64,000 nt of DNA. Origin: GCA-2731375 sp964631725. Its GTDB lineage: Bacteria > Pseudomonadota > Alphaproteobacteria > GCA-2731375. The stretch lies in NCBI GenBank assembly GCA_964631725.1, contig CAZVYX010000016.1, positions 42,747 through 106,746 on the forward strand, written 5' to 3'. Below are positions 8,422 to 16,053 of this stretch, piece by piece (position 1 is the first letter of the stretch; each line of letters opens with the position of its first letter). The position numbers were made by a program, and so were the translations under genes. Below the pieces are notes generated by a model, which saw only the letters and a program-made list of their open reading frames with translations, made no database searches and was not told the origin of the DNA.

Positions 8422-10101
8422 ATGTTCGTGAACGGTCGGTTGCTGGTATTGGGTATCCTTCTGGGTACGCTATCCGGATGTGCTTCGCTTGATGTCGCCG
8501 CTTGGTTCGGCGGTGAAGCTAAAGACACCCCGCGCCCACCGACGCAACAGCAGCAGGCCGCAGCCTCGAACGAAGCGCCAGATGGCTGGATTGTCGACAC
8601 GGTGAGTGGCTGTGCGACCAGCAACCCGCAGCCGACGGCAGGCGAAAGCATTCGCTGGTTCGGCGATTGCAGTAACGGCAAACTAAGCGGTCACGGCACC
8701 TTGATATGGTACCGGGACGGCCACGAAACCGAGCGCAACGAAGGCGGCTTCCGGGGCGGAGAACTGCATGGCGAGGTGGTGACGACGTTTGACGATGGCA
8801 CCTATATCGTCGGCGAATATGTTGACGGGCAGCGCAACGGCAATTTCATGATACGCCGGCCTGACGGCTCGCACCTGCACGCGCTCTACGAGGGCGGAGA
8901 ACTGTCGGCACGGCGCGTCGCCAGCGCCGGGGAAGTCGATGCCTGGCTGATGGCCCGGGCCCGCCAGGTCGCCGAGGCGGCCGAGGCCGCGCCTGGGCGC
9001 GAAGTGCGCCAAGTGGCCGCCGCGCCGGTATCGCAAACGATTGCGAACAGGCCGCCGCCCGCCGCAAGGGTCGACGCAACGAAGGCCGTGCCGGTTGTGT
9101 CAGTGCCACAACAGACGGTAGTAGCCGTCACGCCAGCGTCCAGCCCCGCTCCAGTATCATCACCCTTGGGCAAAGCTAATGGCGACCGTGGCAATATTGT
9201 CGTGTCTTCTGCTTCCGTGGCGAACGCCTACCAGCCCGCCGCCTACTACCCGCGTGCGATGTACCCGCTCGACAGCGTCACCCAGACCGCCAGGCTATAT
9301 GCCGGCCGCGATGGTCCGTGGGTTGCCGGTCCACGCACTGGTGGCGCGTCGCCGGCCGGCGGCGGCACCATCGTCATTTCCTCTGCCTCGGTGACGACCG
9401 AGTATGCGAACCGGGGCGGCGCCGTGCCGCGGTCGTACCATGTGCCGCAACAGCTCGCCATGGCCACCTACCAACCGGTCGCCCGTTCGCCGCGCGCCGT
9501 AATCGAACTTGAAAACACCGCTCAGTCCGCCGTGACATACGCTGGCCGCGCCGCCGGTGCGCCGCCTCGCCGATCCAGGGATCTGACACCGTCGGTATCG
9601 CCTGATACGTTGTTCAGCCAGGGTTATCGGCTGGAACTCGCCGGTCAACGGCAGGCCGCGGCACGCGTTTATGACGAGGTCCTGCTGCAGCATCCATCGG
9701 CACCATCGGCGCTGTTGGCGAATGCCCGTCTGGTGCAGCTGCGCCAGCCGCAACCGGTACAACGGATGCAAGCCTCGGTGGTCGCGGTCAACTCGCCTAC
9801 GCCGAACGGCTCACCGCGCCCGGCGTCATTGGCACCCAGCCGTGCCTCGCCGGCATCGGCGCTACATCGCCAAGTTTGCAGTCGCGGTGGCCTCTATGAA
9901 AGTGACAGCGGCTGGTGCGGCACCGTGACCGGTGAGCAGGGGCCATACTACTGGGTCCGCGTCGACGGGGTTCATTTGCGCGGCTTTGCCACCATCGGCA
10001 TCACCCGCTCGACCTGCACGGGCAACAACTTCCTGAACTGGTTCTCGCTCGGCTCGTCGGTCAAGGTGCCGAAACAGTGCATGACATTTCAGGCGGGCTG
10101 A
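8422..10101 (+). CDS. Outer-membrane-type lipoprotein with MORN-like N-terminus and an internal duplication
   Basis: A lipoprotein with a signal peptide and lipobox LSGC (acylated Cys20). Roughly residues 45-155 hold MORN-like strands (GHGTLIWYRDG, GGFRGGELHGEVVT, DDGTYIVGEYVDGQRNG). The middle is Pro/Ala-rich and carries two related blocks: IVVSSASV...RLYAGRDG at about 9190-9310 and IVISSASV...VTYAGRAAG at about 9366-9560. A TPR-like helix pair (GYRLELAGQRQAAARVYDEV) follows, and the C-terminal domain has four cysteines. I do not recognise the whole protein. Its position right after gspK suggests a T2SS accessory protein or substrate, which is inference. The next gene starts 6 bases downstream. 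Confidence 0.7.
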   Translation: MFVNGRLLVLGILLGTLSGCASLDVAAWFGGEAKDTPRPPTQQQQAAASNEAPDGWIVDTVSGCATSNPQPTAGESIRWFGDCSNGKLSGHGTLIWYRDGHETERNEGGFRGGELHGEVVTTFDDGTYIVGEYVDGQRNGNFMIRRPDGSHLHALYEGGELSARRVASAGEVDAWLMARARQVAEAAEAAPGREVRQVAAAPVSQTIANRPPPAARVDATKAVPVVSVPQQTVVAVTPASSPAPVSSPLGKANGDRGNIVVSSASVANAYQPAAYYPRAMYPLDSVTQTARLYAGRDGPWVAGPRTGGASPAGGGTIVISSASVTTEYANRGGAVPRSYHVPQQLAMATYQPVARSPRAVIELENTAQSAVTYAGRAAGAPPRRSRDLTPSVSPDTLFSQGYRLELAGQRQAAARVYDEVLLQHPSAPSALLANARLVQLRQPQPVQRMQASVVAVNSPTPNGSPRPASLAPSRASPASALHRQVCSRGGLYESDSGWCGTVTGEQGPYYWVRVDGVHLRGFATIGITRSTCTGNNFLNWFSLGSSVKVPKQCMTFQAG

Positions 10102-10107
10102 TAAGTA

Positions 10108-11328
10108 ATGCCCAATCTATTTGCTTTGCTGAAGATGATGCGCCGGGCCGCGCCAGCCGTGGTGGCCGTCTCGGTCTTGGCCGCGATCATCCAGCAGCCG
10201 GTCAACGCGCAGGTGTCCCGGTCCGACTACGCGGCCAGGGTCTCCGCCATCACCAATAGCATTGTTGCCGGCGCCGCGGGCGGCACGGGCAGTGGCGACC
10301 GTCCAGCTATATTTTTTGACCTTAACGGCGCCAGTGGCGTGTCTGCCGGCGACGACGCCGTGATAGCGGGTGCCAGACGTCTCTATGAGATCTATCGCGC
10401 CCTCGGCGGCCCGCGGCTCGGCCAGAATGCCTTTTACGAACGCAAGGACGGCCGCATCTATATTGGTCTTGAAGGTCAAGGTGGACGCTGGGTCGATGGC
10501 GGCGTACAGGCCTTGGAGGTCCTTCGCGAGCAGTTGGTCGAAGCGGCCGTGGCACAGCAGCCGGTTGCGCCTGCCGAACAGCCGGTTTGTCGAAGCTTTG
10601 AGTGCCTGCTCTTGGCCAACTACAAGGGCGACGCGCCGCTCGCCGGTTTCGTGCCACGGGGTCAGACCCAGGTTCTGGAGCTGTCGGGCAAGGGCTTCAG
10701 TGATGCGGGCGGCCCACCTGTCGTGCTGACCCCGGCGGCGTTTTACGTCGATAGCGTGGCATTTGTAAGCGCCGGGGAAGTTCAGGTTACCCTCTTGGTC
10801 GATGAAAGCGCCACGCTGGGCGCCAAGAGTCTGCTGGTATTCAATCGAGGCCGGGCCTTCCGAAGCGTCGGCCGCTACCAGGTGCATGTTGTCGCCAGCA
10901 TCGAGGAGCTGGAGGCGATCGCCGCCGGCACTGTGCCCCTTCCTGGGACCACCATTCCACCAGCCGATAGTGCGTTATATCAGGGCGGTGTCGGACGGGA
11001 TGACGATTACGGCAACGATGCAAAGACGGCCACCGATGTTGCCGATGGCCTCTCTGGTCGACTGGAACGGCCGGGCGATCTGGACGTCTTCCGCCTCGTG
11101 GTGCCTCGGAACGCGACGGTCGAAATCACTTCAACCGGGCCGTCGGATTTGGCGGCGGAGCTGCGCGACGCCGTCGATACCCTGATCGCCGCTGACGATG
11201 ACGGCGGCGCGCGCTACAACTTCCGAATTTCGCGCCAATTGGCCGCGGGCACCTATTTTGTCACCGTCAGTCATTGCTGTGGCGGTACCGGCAGCTACCG
11301 TTTTACGGCGACGCAGAAGCCGCAGTAG
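10108..11328 (+). CDS. Exported protein with C-terminal PPC-type beta domain
   Basis: A secreted or periplasmic protein of unknown role. An N-terminal signal peptide ends near PVNAQV. A mixed region follows, with a CRSFECLL cysteine pair near residue 165, then an Ig-like stretch (LELSGKGFSDAGGPPVVL). The final 110 residues resemble a bacterial pre-peptidase C-terminal (PPC) domain, with DLDVFRLVVPRNATVEI, a DDDGGARYNF loop and AAGTYFVTVS. PPC domains are common on secreted enzymes, but no catalytic domain is visible. It sits 6 bases after the lipoprotein gene at the end of the T2SS run, so it may be a T2SS substrate or accessory (inference). It converges with gspD. Confidence 0.65.
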   Translation: MPNLFALLKMMRRAAPAVVAVSVLAAIIQQPVNAQVSRSDYAARVSAITNSIVAGAAGGTGSGDRPAIFFDLNGASGVSAGDDAVIAGARRLYEIYRALGGPRLGQNAFYERKDGRIYIGLEGQGGRWVDGGVQALEVLREQLVEAAVAQQPVAPAEQPVCRSFECLLLANYKGDAPLAGFVPRGQTQVLELSGKGFSDAGGPPVVLTPAAFYVDSVAFVSAGEVQVTLLVDESATLGAKSLLVFNRGRAFRSVGRYQVHVVASIEELEAIAAGTVPLPGTTIPPADSALYQGGVGRDDDYGNDAKTATDVADGLSGRLERPGDLDVFRLVVPRNATVEITSTGPSDLAAELRDAVDTLIAADDDGGARYNFRISRQLAAGTYFVTVSHCCGGTGSYRFTATQKPQ

Positions 11329-11376
11329 CGGTTATGGGTGTCCCAAATCCTGTAATTTGCCGGTACTAGAAGAGCT

Positions 11377-13545
11377 CTACTGGCTCTTGGTCTCGCGTGA
11401 CGCTTGCCCAAATAGCGCATCCCCCTTGGCAATGCGCCGTGGCTGGCGGATGCCGATGCGTTCACGCTGCATCAGGGCAAGGAATTTGTCCTTAAGTGTT
11501 GTTGTCACAACCCTCGCGTCGCTGGGACTGCTGATGATGATCGGGCGGATCAGCACCACGAGTTCGGTGCGTCTGGTTGCCTTGGCGTTGCTGCCGAACA
11601 TGGCGCCGATCACCGGTAGTTCGTGAAGCAGCGGAAGCCCGCTCCTGCCGTCCGACGCCGTTTCGCGGATCAGGCCGCCCAGCATGACCGTCTCGCCGCT
11701 CGCGATCGTCACGGTGCTGAGCAGGCTCCGGTTCTGGATCGTCGGCGAGTCGATGGTCGATGTGGTGGTACCGGTAACGTCGCTGACTTTCTGGACGATG
11801 TCCATCGATACCATGCCGGAGGCATTGATGCGTGGCTTTACCTCCAGGCTAACACCGGTCTGGCGGTATTCGACGGTATTCACGATTAACGGACTATCGG
11901 TGACGGCGCTGGTTGTGTTCTGGGTGATGATCGGCACCTCATCACCGACATTCAGGTTGGCCACCTTATTGTTGACCACCAGAATATTCGGCGAGGAAAT
12001 AACGTTTACTTCTGTCAGTTCCGACAGGGCGTCGATGACCAGCTTGGTACGGGTGAGGCTGTTCAGGATGAAGTTGAATCCCGGCACGATCGGTGACGCC
12101 ACGGGATCGACGATCGAGCCGCCGGCAGCCGCCGTCTGTGTGCCACGGGTCAGGGTGAAAAGGCCTTCGTCGGTGATGTTCAGACCACCGTTCGAGACTG
12201 CATACTGGATGCCGTAGCGTAGCTGATCGCGTAGATTAACCTCGAAAACGCTGGTCTCAATCATCACCTGCAGGGGCGGAATGTCGAGTTGCGCCAGCAG
12301 ATCCTCGATCATGCGAAACCGTTCCGGCACGGCCGAAATCAGGAGGGCGTTACGCTCGGCATCGACGGCGATGGTCGGGTTATCATCGCCGGCCCGCGGC
12401 GGCGCGGTCGGAGCGTCACCTCCCCCGGCGCTGGCATTTGCGATGGGGCTGGCACCGCTGGCCGGGGTCGAAGTACCGACGATCTCACGCAACGCCGCGG
12501 CAATATTCTGTGCCTCACCGTATTGAACGTAGTAGACGAACAATCGCCTTTCGGTTGGACTCAGGTTGCGGTCGAGGCGATAGATCCAATTACGCGCCTC
12601 CTCGATGTGGGCGAAATTGCGCGACAGCACCATGATGGCATTGATCCGGTCAATGGGGATGAACTCGGTGGCGATGCGGGCGCCCGGCGTACGTCCGGAT
12701 GCACCAAAGATGGCATTGAGCTCCTTAAGTACATTGCGTGCATCGGCGTTTTGCAGACCCAGCAACAGCACGTGTTTGCCGGCCATTTGATCAACATCGA
12801 AGATGTCGACGGTGTCGCGGGCAAGCTGCAGCGTCGGCCCGTCACCTGCAATCAGAATGACGTTGCGTTTGGTGTCGCTGTAAGCGATCGCACGCTCGGG
12901 CAGCAATGGCGTGAGGATCTTGGCCATCTCCTCGGCGGCAACGAACCGCATCGGGAAGGCGACAAAGGCGGCCGTGCCCTTTGTCTTATCGGCAGTCGCC
13001 GCCCTGCCGCCCAAGCGGTTCGGAGCGCCGGTATCGCGGGAGACCCGGTAGACGCCCTGGTACATGACGAGCCGAGCGCCAACCGACTTCAAAACCCCTT
13101 CGAAGATTGGCAGAACATCGGCGCGACGGACCTGCCGGTTGGTAGACAGGGTGATAGTGCCGCTGACGCCCGGGTCGACAAAGAAATTGTGCCCCAACAC
13201 CTCGCCAATGACGAAGCGGGTGACTTCCCGGACGTCGGCATTGCGGAAATTTAGAGTGATGTCGGCCGGACCGTCATCCGGGCGTTGCTGCCGGGCTGGC
13301 GGCTGCTTGCCCCTGTAAATCTCGTCAATTCGCGGCTGGCCTTTCGACGCCAGCTGCACGCCCGCCGGTTGCTGTGTCGCCCCCGGAACCGGGGTCATCG
13401 GTGGCGTTGCAGTCAAGGCTTGCGGCGTTGCGGAGACGGCCGGGGCGCTGGCATCGGGTGGTAGCTGCGATGGCTCCCTGACCGGCCGCGCGGTACAGCA
13501 CGTCACAACGATTGCGATTGACAGCACCAAGAGTCTCGTAATCAC
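11377..13545 (-). CDS. gspD: Type II secretion outer-membrane secretin GspD
   Basis: Forms the outer-membrane channel of the T2SS. A signal-like N-terminus is followed by a Pro/Ala-rich linker, an N0-like domain (ITLNFRNADVREVTRFVIGE), N1 to N3 domains (for example VLLLGLQNADARNVLKELN) and a C-terminal secretin barrel with VEYRQTGVSLEVKPRI, VTIASGETVMLGGLI and RRTELVVLIRPIII. At 722 residues the length is typical. Cysteines near residues 16-17 (VTCC) could be a non-standard lipidation site, but the motif does not fit the lipobox well. It is the last gene of the minus-strand gspL-M-C/N-D group and is separated from gspC/N by about 110 bases holding a short inverted repeat. Confidence 0.93.
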   Translation of the reverse strand: MITRLLVLSIAIVVTCCTARPVREPSQLPPDASAPAVSATPQALTATPPMTPVPGATQQPAGVQLASKGQPRIDEIYRGKQPPARQQRPDDGPADITLNFRNADVREVTRFVIGEVLGHNFFVDPGVSGTITLSTNRQVRRADVLPIFEGVLKSVGARLVMYQGVYRVSRDTGAPNRLGGRAATADKTKGTAAFVAFPMRFVAAEEMAKILTPLLPERAIAYSDTKRNVILIAGDGPTLQLARDTVDIFDVDQMAGKHVLLLGLQNADARNVLKELNAIFGASGRTPGARIATEFIPIDRINAIMVLSRNFAHIEEARNWIYRLDRNLSPTERRLFVYYVQYGEAQNIAAALREIVGTSTPASGASPIANASAGGGDAPTAPPRAGDDNPTIAVDAERNALLISAVPERFRMIEDLLAQLDIPPLQVMIETSVFEVNLRDQLRYGIQYAVSNGGLNITDEGLFTLTRGTQTAAAGGSIVDPVASPIVPGFNFILNSLTRTKLVIDALSELTEVNVISSPNILVVNNKVANLNVGDEVPIITQNTTSAVTDSPLIVNTVEYRQTGVSLEVKPRINASGMVSMDIVQKVSDVTGTTTSTIDSPTIQNRSLLSTVTIASGETVMLGGLIRETASDGRSGLPLLHELPVIGAMFGSNAKATRRTELVVLIRPIIISSPSDARVVTTTLKDKFLALMQRERIGIRQPRRIAKGDALFGQASRETKSQ

Positions 13546-13562
13546 GCGGCCCTTCCATCGAA

Positions 13563-13628
13563 TTTAGAGCGCTTCAGCGGTAATCGGAAATGCTCTGATT
13601 TGTGCAATTTGATAGCCTAGGTGCTATC
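13563..13628. repeat. Intergenic inverted repeats (AGAGC...GCTCT type) between gspC/N and gspD
   Basis: AGAGC at 13566-13570 and GCTCT at 13592-13596 are inverted and enclose about 20 bases. A second hairpin follows, GATAGC at 13611-13616 and GCTATC at 13623-13628. The first resembles two longer AGAGCAATT...TTGCTCT elements elsewhere in this window (18.55 and 61.6 kb). It may lower or tune transcription into gspD, which is inference. Confidence 0.45.
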
Positions 13629-13655
13629 GCGGCGGGGTTCAATGGACAAAGAGGC

Positions 13656-14156
13656 CTAGTTGCCACGGACATTCGCTTTGCCGGGATACGGCGTAAGGGC
13701 ATGTTCCAGCCGTTCGTCGGCGCGGGACAAAACCAGGCGGCGTGGCGAGATGGAAAGCATGCGCCAGCCGTCCAGATCGCCCCCCTCCTCAACCGTGATG
13801 TGCCGGCCGTTGGCGTCGACCAGCAGCGCGAGGCGCTGCTTTGCGGTGACGACGACGCCGCTCAACCGGTAGCGGCCCAACAGCATGCGATCGTCGCCGG
13901 CGGACGGTAGTGCGGCGGAGGGACGGCGCCGGCTGGCATTGAACAGTGGCCGTTCGATTACCGCGGAGAAAGTCTCACGCAGCGGCGGCGAGATAAGTCG
14001 GCTCAACGGCGAGCCGAAGGTGGCATCTTGAGGCTGCACGACTGGCGACGGCTCCGGCAACCAGCGATCGAACGGCAGCAGCCATGGCGCCGCCGCCAGA
14101 AGCAGCAGAGCGGCGACCGCCGCCGCAACCGTGGTGTTGCTGGCGCGTGCCGTCAT
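13656..14156 (-). CDS. Type II secretion GspC/GspN-like inner-membrane protein
   Basis: A single-pass inner-membrane protein with a short cytoplasmic N-terminus and a hydrophobic helix (AAAVAALLLLAAAPWLL). The periplasmic part starts with the segment IERPLFNASRRRP, typical of short GspC/GspN-type components, followed by an HR-domain-like beta fold (YRLSGVVVTAKQRLALLV...GGDLDGWRMLSI). It has no PDZ domain and is 166 residues, shorter than classical GspC. It would link the inner-membrane platform to GspD. The start overlaps the end of gspM by 4 bases. The exact letter (C or N) is uncertain. Confidence 0.7.
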   Translation of the reverse strand: MTARASNTTVAAAVAALLLLAAAPWLLPFDRWLPEPSPVVQPQDATFGSPLSRLISPPLRETFSAVIERPLFNASRRRPSAALPSAGDDRMLLGRYRLSGVVVTAKQRLALLVDANGRHITVEEGGDLDGWRMLSISPRRLVLSRADERLEHALTPYPGKANVRGN

Positions 14157-14716
14157 GGGCTTGCCCGTTGCTGGAGCGCGACAACGTCGAGGTCGACCGA
14201 CAGCCGGCGATCGCTGCCGATGCTCCGGCTTCCCAACGCACGGACGCGCAGGCGTTCGACCGCAATCAGCGGCAAACCGAACTCCAGATTGTGGAGGAGC
14301 TTCTGCAAACCGGAAATATCGACCCTGAGATCGGCGTGTAGCGAGATGCGCCGATAGCCCTGTTCGGCGCTGGTCGGTAACACCTCCAGGCTGGCCAGCT
14401 CCGCCGAAGCGGCACGCAACGCCGCGCTGAGATGCCGCTGCAGGCTGGCTTGGGCTTCGCCCTCGCTGCCTGGGGCAAGGATTGCCGCGGCACCGTCGGC
14501 ACGGTTCAGCAGCTCGGCCATGTGCTGGTGCCGCGCCGCCTGCCGCGCCGCCGCTTCGCCGACCTGCCGACGATAATCGCGGGCCTCATCCAGGGCCGCG
14601 AAACCATTCCGGTAGGCCAGCGTCAGCAGCAGAACCACCAACAATAGGGCAATACCCGCTCCGGCGTACCTGCCCAGCCGAACCAGGGTGGCTTTTTGCT
14701 CCGCCGTACCCGCCAC
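14153..14716 (-). CDS. gspM: Type II secretion protein GspM
   Basis: A bitopic inner-membrane protein of the GspL-GspM platform. The N-terminal helix (YAGAGIALLLVVLLLTLAY) is followed by a periplasmic coiled segment (ALDEARDYRRQVGEAAARQAARHQ) and a ferredoxin-like C-terminal domain with HADLRVDISGLQKLLHNLE. Length is 187 residues. It lies between gspL (15 bases upstream) and the GspC/N-like gene (4-base overlap), which supports the call in a fast-evolving family. Confidence 0.75.
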   Translation of the reverse strand: MAGTAEQKATLVRLGRYAGAGIALLLVVLLLTLAYRNGFAALDEARDYRRQVGEAAARQAARHQHMAELLNRADGAAAILAPGSEGEAQASLQRHLSAALRAASAELASLEVLPTSAEQGYRRISLHADLRVDISGLQKLLHNLEFGLPLIAVERLRVRALGSRSIGSDRRLSVDLDVVALQQRASP

Positions 14717-14731
14717 GACCCGCCGCCGCCG

Positions 14732-15784
14732 CTAGCGGCCCACTCTCGCCAGGTTGAAGACGAAGCGTTCGTTGTCGTTGCCTTGGTTGCGCACCACTGG
14801 TGCGGCGTAGGTCACCGCACTGAAGCCAGGCGAGGCCTCCAGTAGCTGCACCAAGCGCACGTTGCTGTCGCTAATGCCTTCGATCACAACGTCACGGCCG
14901 TCGATGGTCAGGGCGGTGAGCCAGGTACCGTCAGGCAGGGTAGCCGACAGCCGGTTCAGCGTGTCGATCGCCTCGGGGTGGCGGCGCAGGTCGACCAAGG
15001 ATTTGAACAGGTTGCCTTGCGCCGCTTGGCCGTCGGCGGTGCCGCTCGCCAGCAACTCGCCGCGTAATTCGTTCGTCGCGTCAGTGATCGCCCCGGCGCG
15101 ATGCTGCAGCCAGAGTGGCGGCGAGATCAGCGCCGCCACGAGGGCCGTCAACAGGGCAAAGCGGTGCCACCGGTACGGTCCTGTCCGCGACCTTGTCAGG
15201 TCGTCCGGCAAATCCAGGGCGACCCCGTTCCCACCGAGATCCGCGGTCAGCCGCACAACATTCAGGTTGTGCGCCCATAGGCCCGCCAGCAGCGGCCGCA
15301 GCGCCTGGCGCTGGGTAATCATCACCTGCGCCGTTATCTCTCTCGTATCGCCGGGGATCGTCTCGAAGCGCCAACCGTAGGTGACATCGTCGGCGCGAAA
15401 CGGCGTATGACGCTCGATCTCAAAGCCGATCGCACCCTTGAGGTCGGACTGCGGCGTGGTCCGCGGCAACCGGAAGTCGCGCCGCAGCAGCCGGTCCTCG
15501 TCCAGGTGCAACGCAACCGGTAGGCTATCTTGGGCAGTCAACCGGGCAAGCGCCTCGTCGCCTTCAATGACCCGTGCCTCGCCCGTGGAATTGAATTGCA
15601 GGCGGGCCAGCGGCGCCGATTTCAGCCGCTCGCTGACCACCGCGATATCGCCCTCCAGGTTGACCAGGATGCGTGGTGGCGACAAGGCATCGAGATTGCC
15701 CAACAGACCGCCCAACCAGTTTTGCCACTTGTTGCCGCCGCTCGGTAGAGAGGGTGTCGATGCCACTAAAATGCCCTTTAGCAT
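14732..15784 (-). CDS. gspL: Type II secretion protein GspL (PilM/PilN-like)
   Basis: An inner-membrane platform protein. The cytoplasmic N-terminal part (about residues 30-200) resembles GspL/PilM actin-like domains, including the segment LKGAIGFEIERHTPFRADDV. A transmembrane helix follows at about 220-240 (FALLTALVAALISPPLWL). The periplasmic PilN-like part has NRLSATLPDGTWLTAL and IDGRDVVIEGISDSN. At 350 residues it is a compact GspL. It is the first gene of the minus-strand T2SS group, so its promoter should lie just above 15784; I see no clear consensus there. Confidence 0.75.
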   Translation of the reverse strand: MLKGILVASTPSLPSGGNKWQNWLGGLLGNLDALSPPRILVNLEGDIAVVSERLKSAPLARLQFNSTGEARVIEGDEALARLTAQDSLPVALHLDEDRLLRRDFRLPRTTPQSDLKGAIGFEIERHTPFRADDVTYGWRFETIPGDTREITAQVMITQRQALRPLLAGLWAHNLNVVRLTADLGGNGVALDLPDDLTRSRTGPYRWHRFALLTALVAALISPPLWLQHRAGAITDATNELRGELLASGTADGQAAQGNLFKSLVDLRRHPEAIDTLNRLSATLPDGTWLTALTIDGRDVVIEGISDSNVRLVQLLEASPGFSAVTYAAPVVRNQGNDNERFVFNLARVGR

Positions 15785-16053
15785 TGTGCGACAATGCCAC
15801 GAAGAGGGCAGGCCGCATCCCCTTCACAACTTAAGCTACATTGTCCGACCGGCGCAAGACCGCTCGACGAAGCGCTTCGGTCCGGCCGGCTGCTTCCACT
15901 GGATTGACCAGCGGGCTGGGGTGCCAGGCAGCCCCGAGGCATCATGGGGCGGTGCCGGCAGACGGCCATTCGGCAAGCGTTCCCGCTAATTTGGCTCGCC
16001 TCGAGACTGGTACCATGGCAATCGGCGCGATGTTCCGCATGTACCCGGCCCTG
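15785..16053. other. Non-coding gap between copA and gspL
   Basis: About 270 bases with no convincing gene on either strand. It must hold the promoter of the minus-strand gspL operon and any copA terminator, but I could not identify a strong -35/-10 pair or a hairpin followed by a T-run. Confidence 0.4.
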
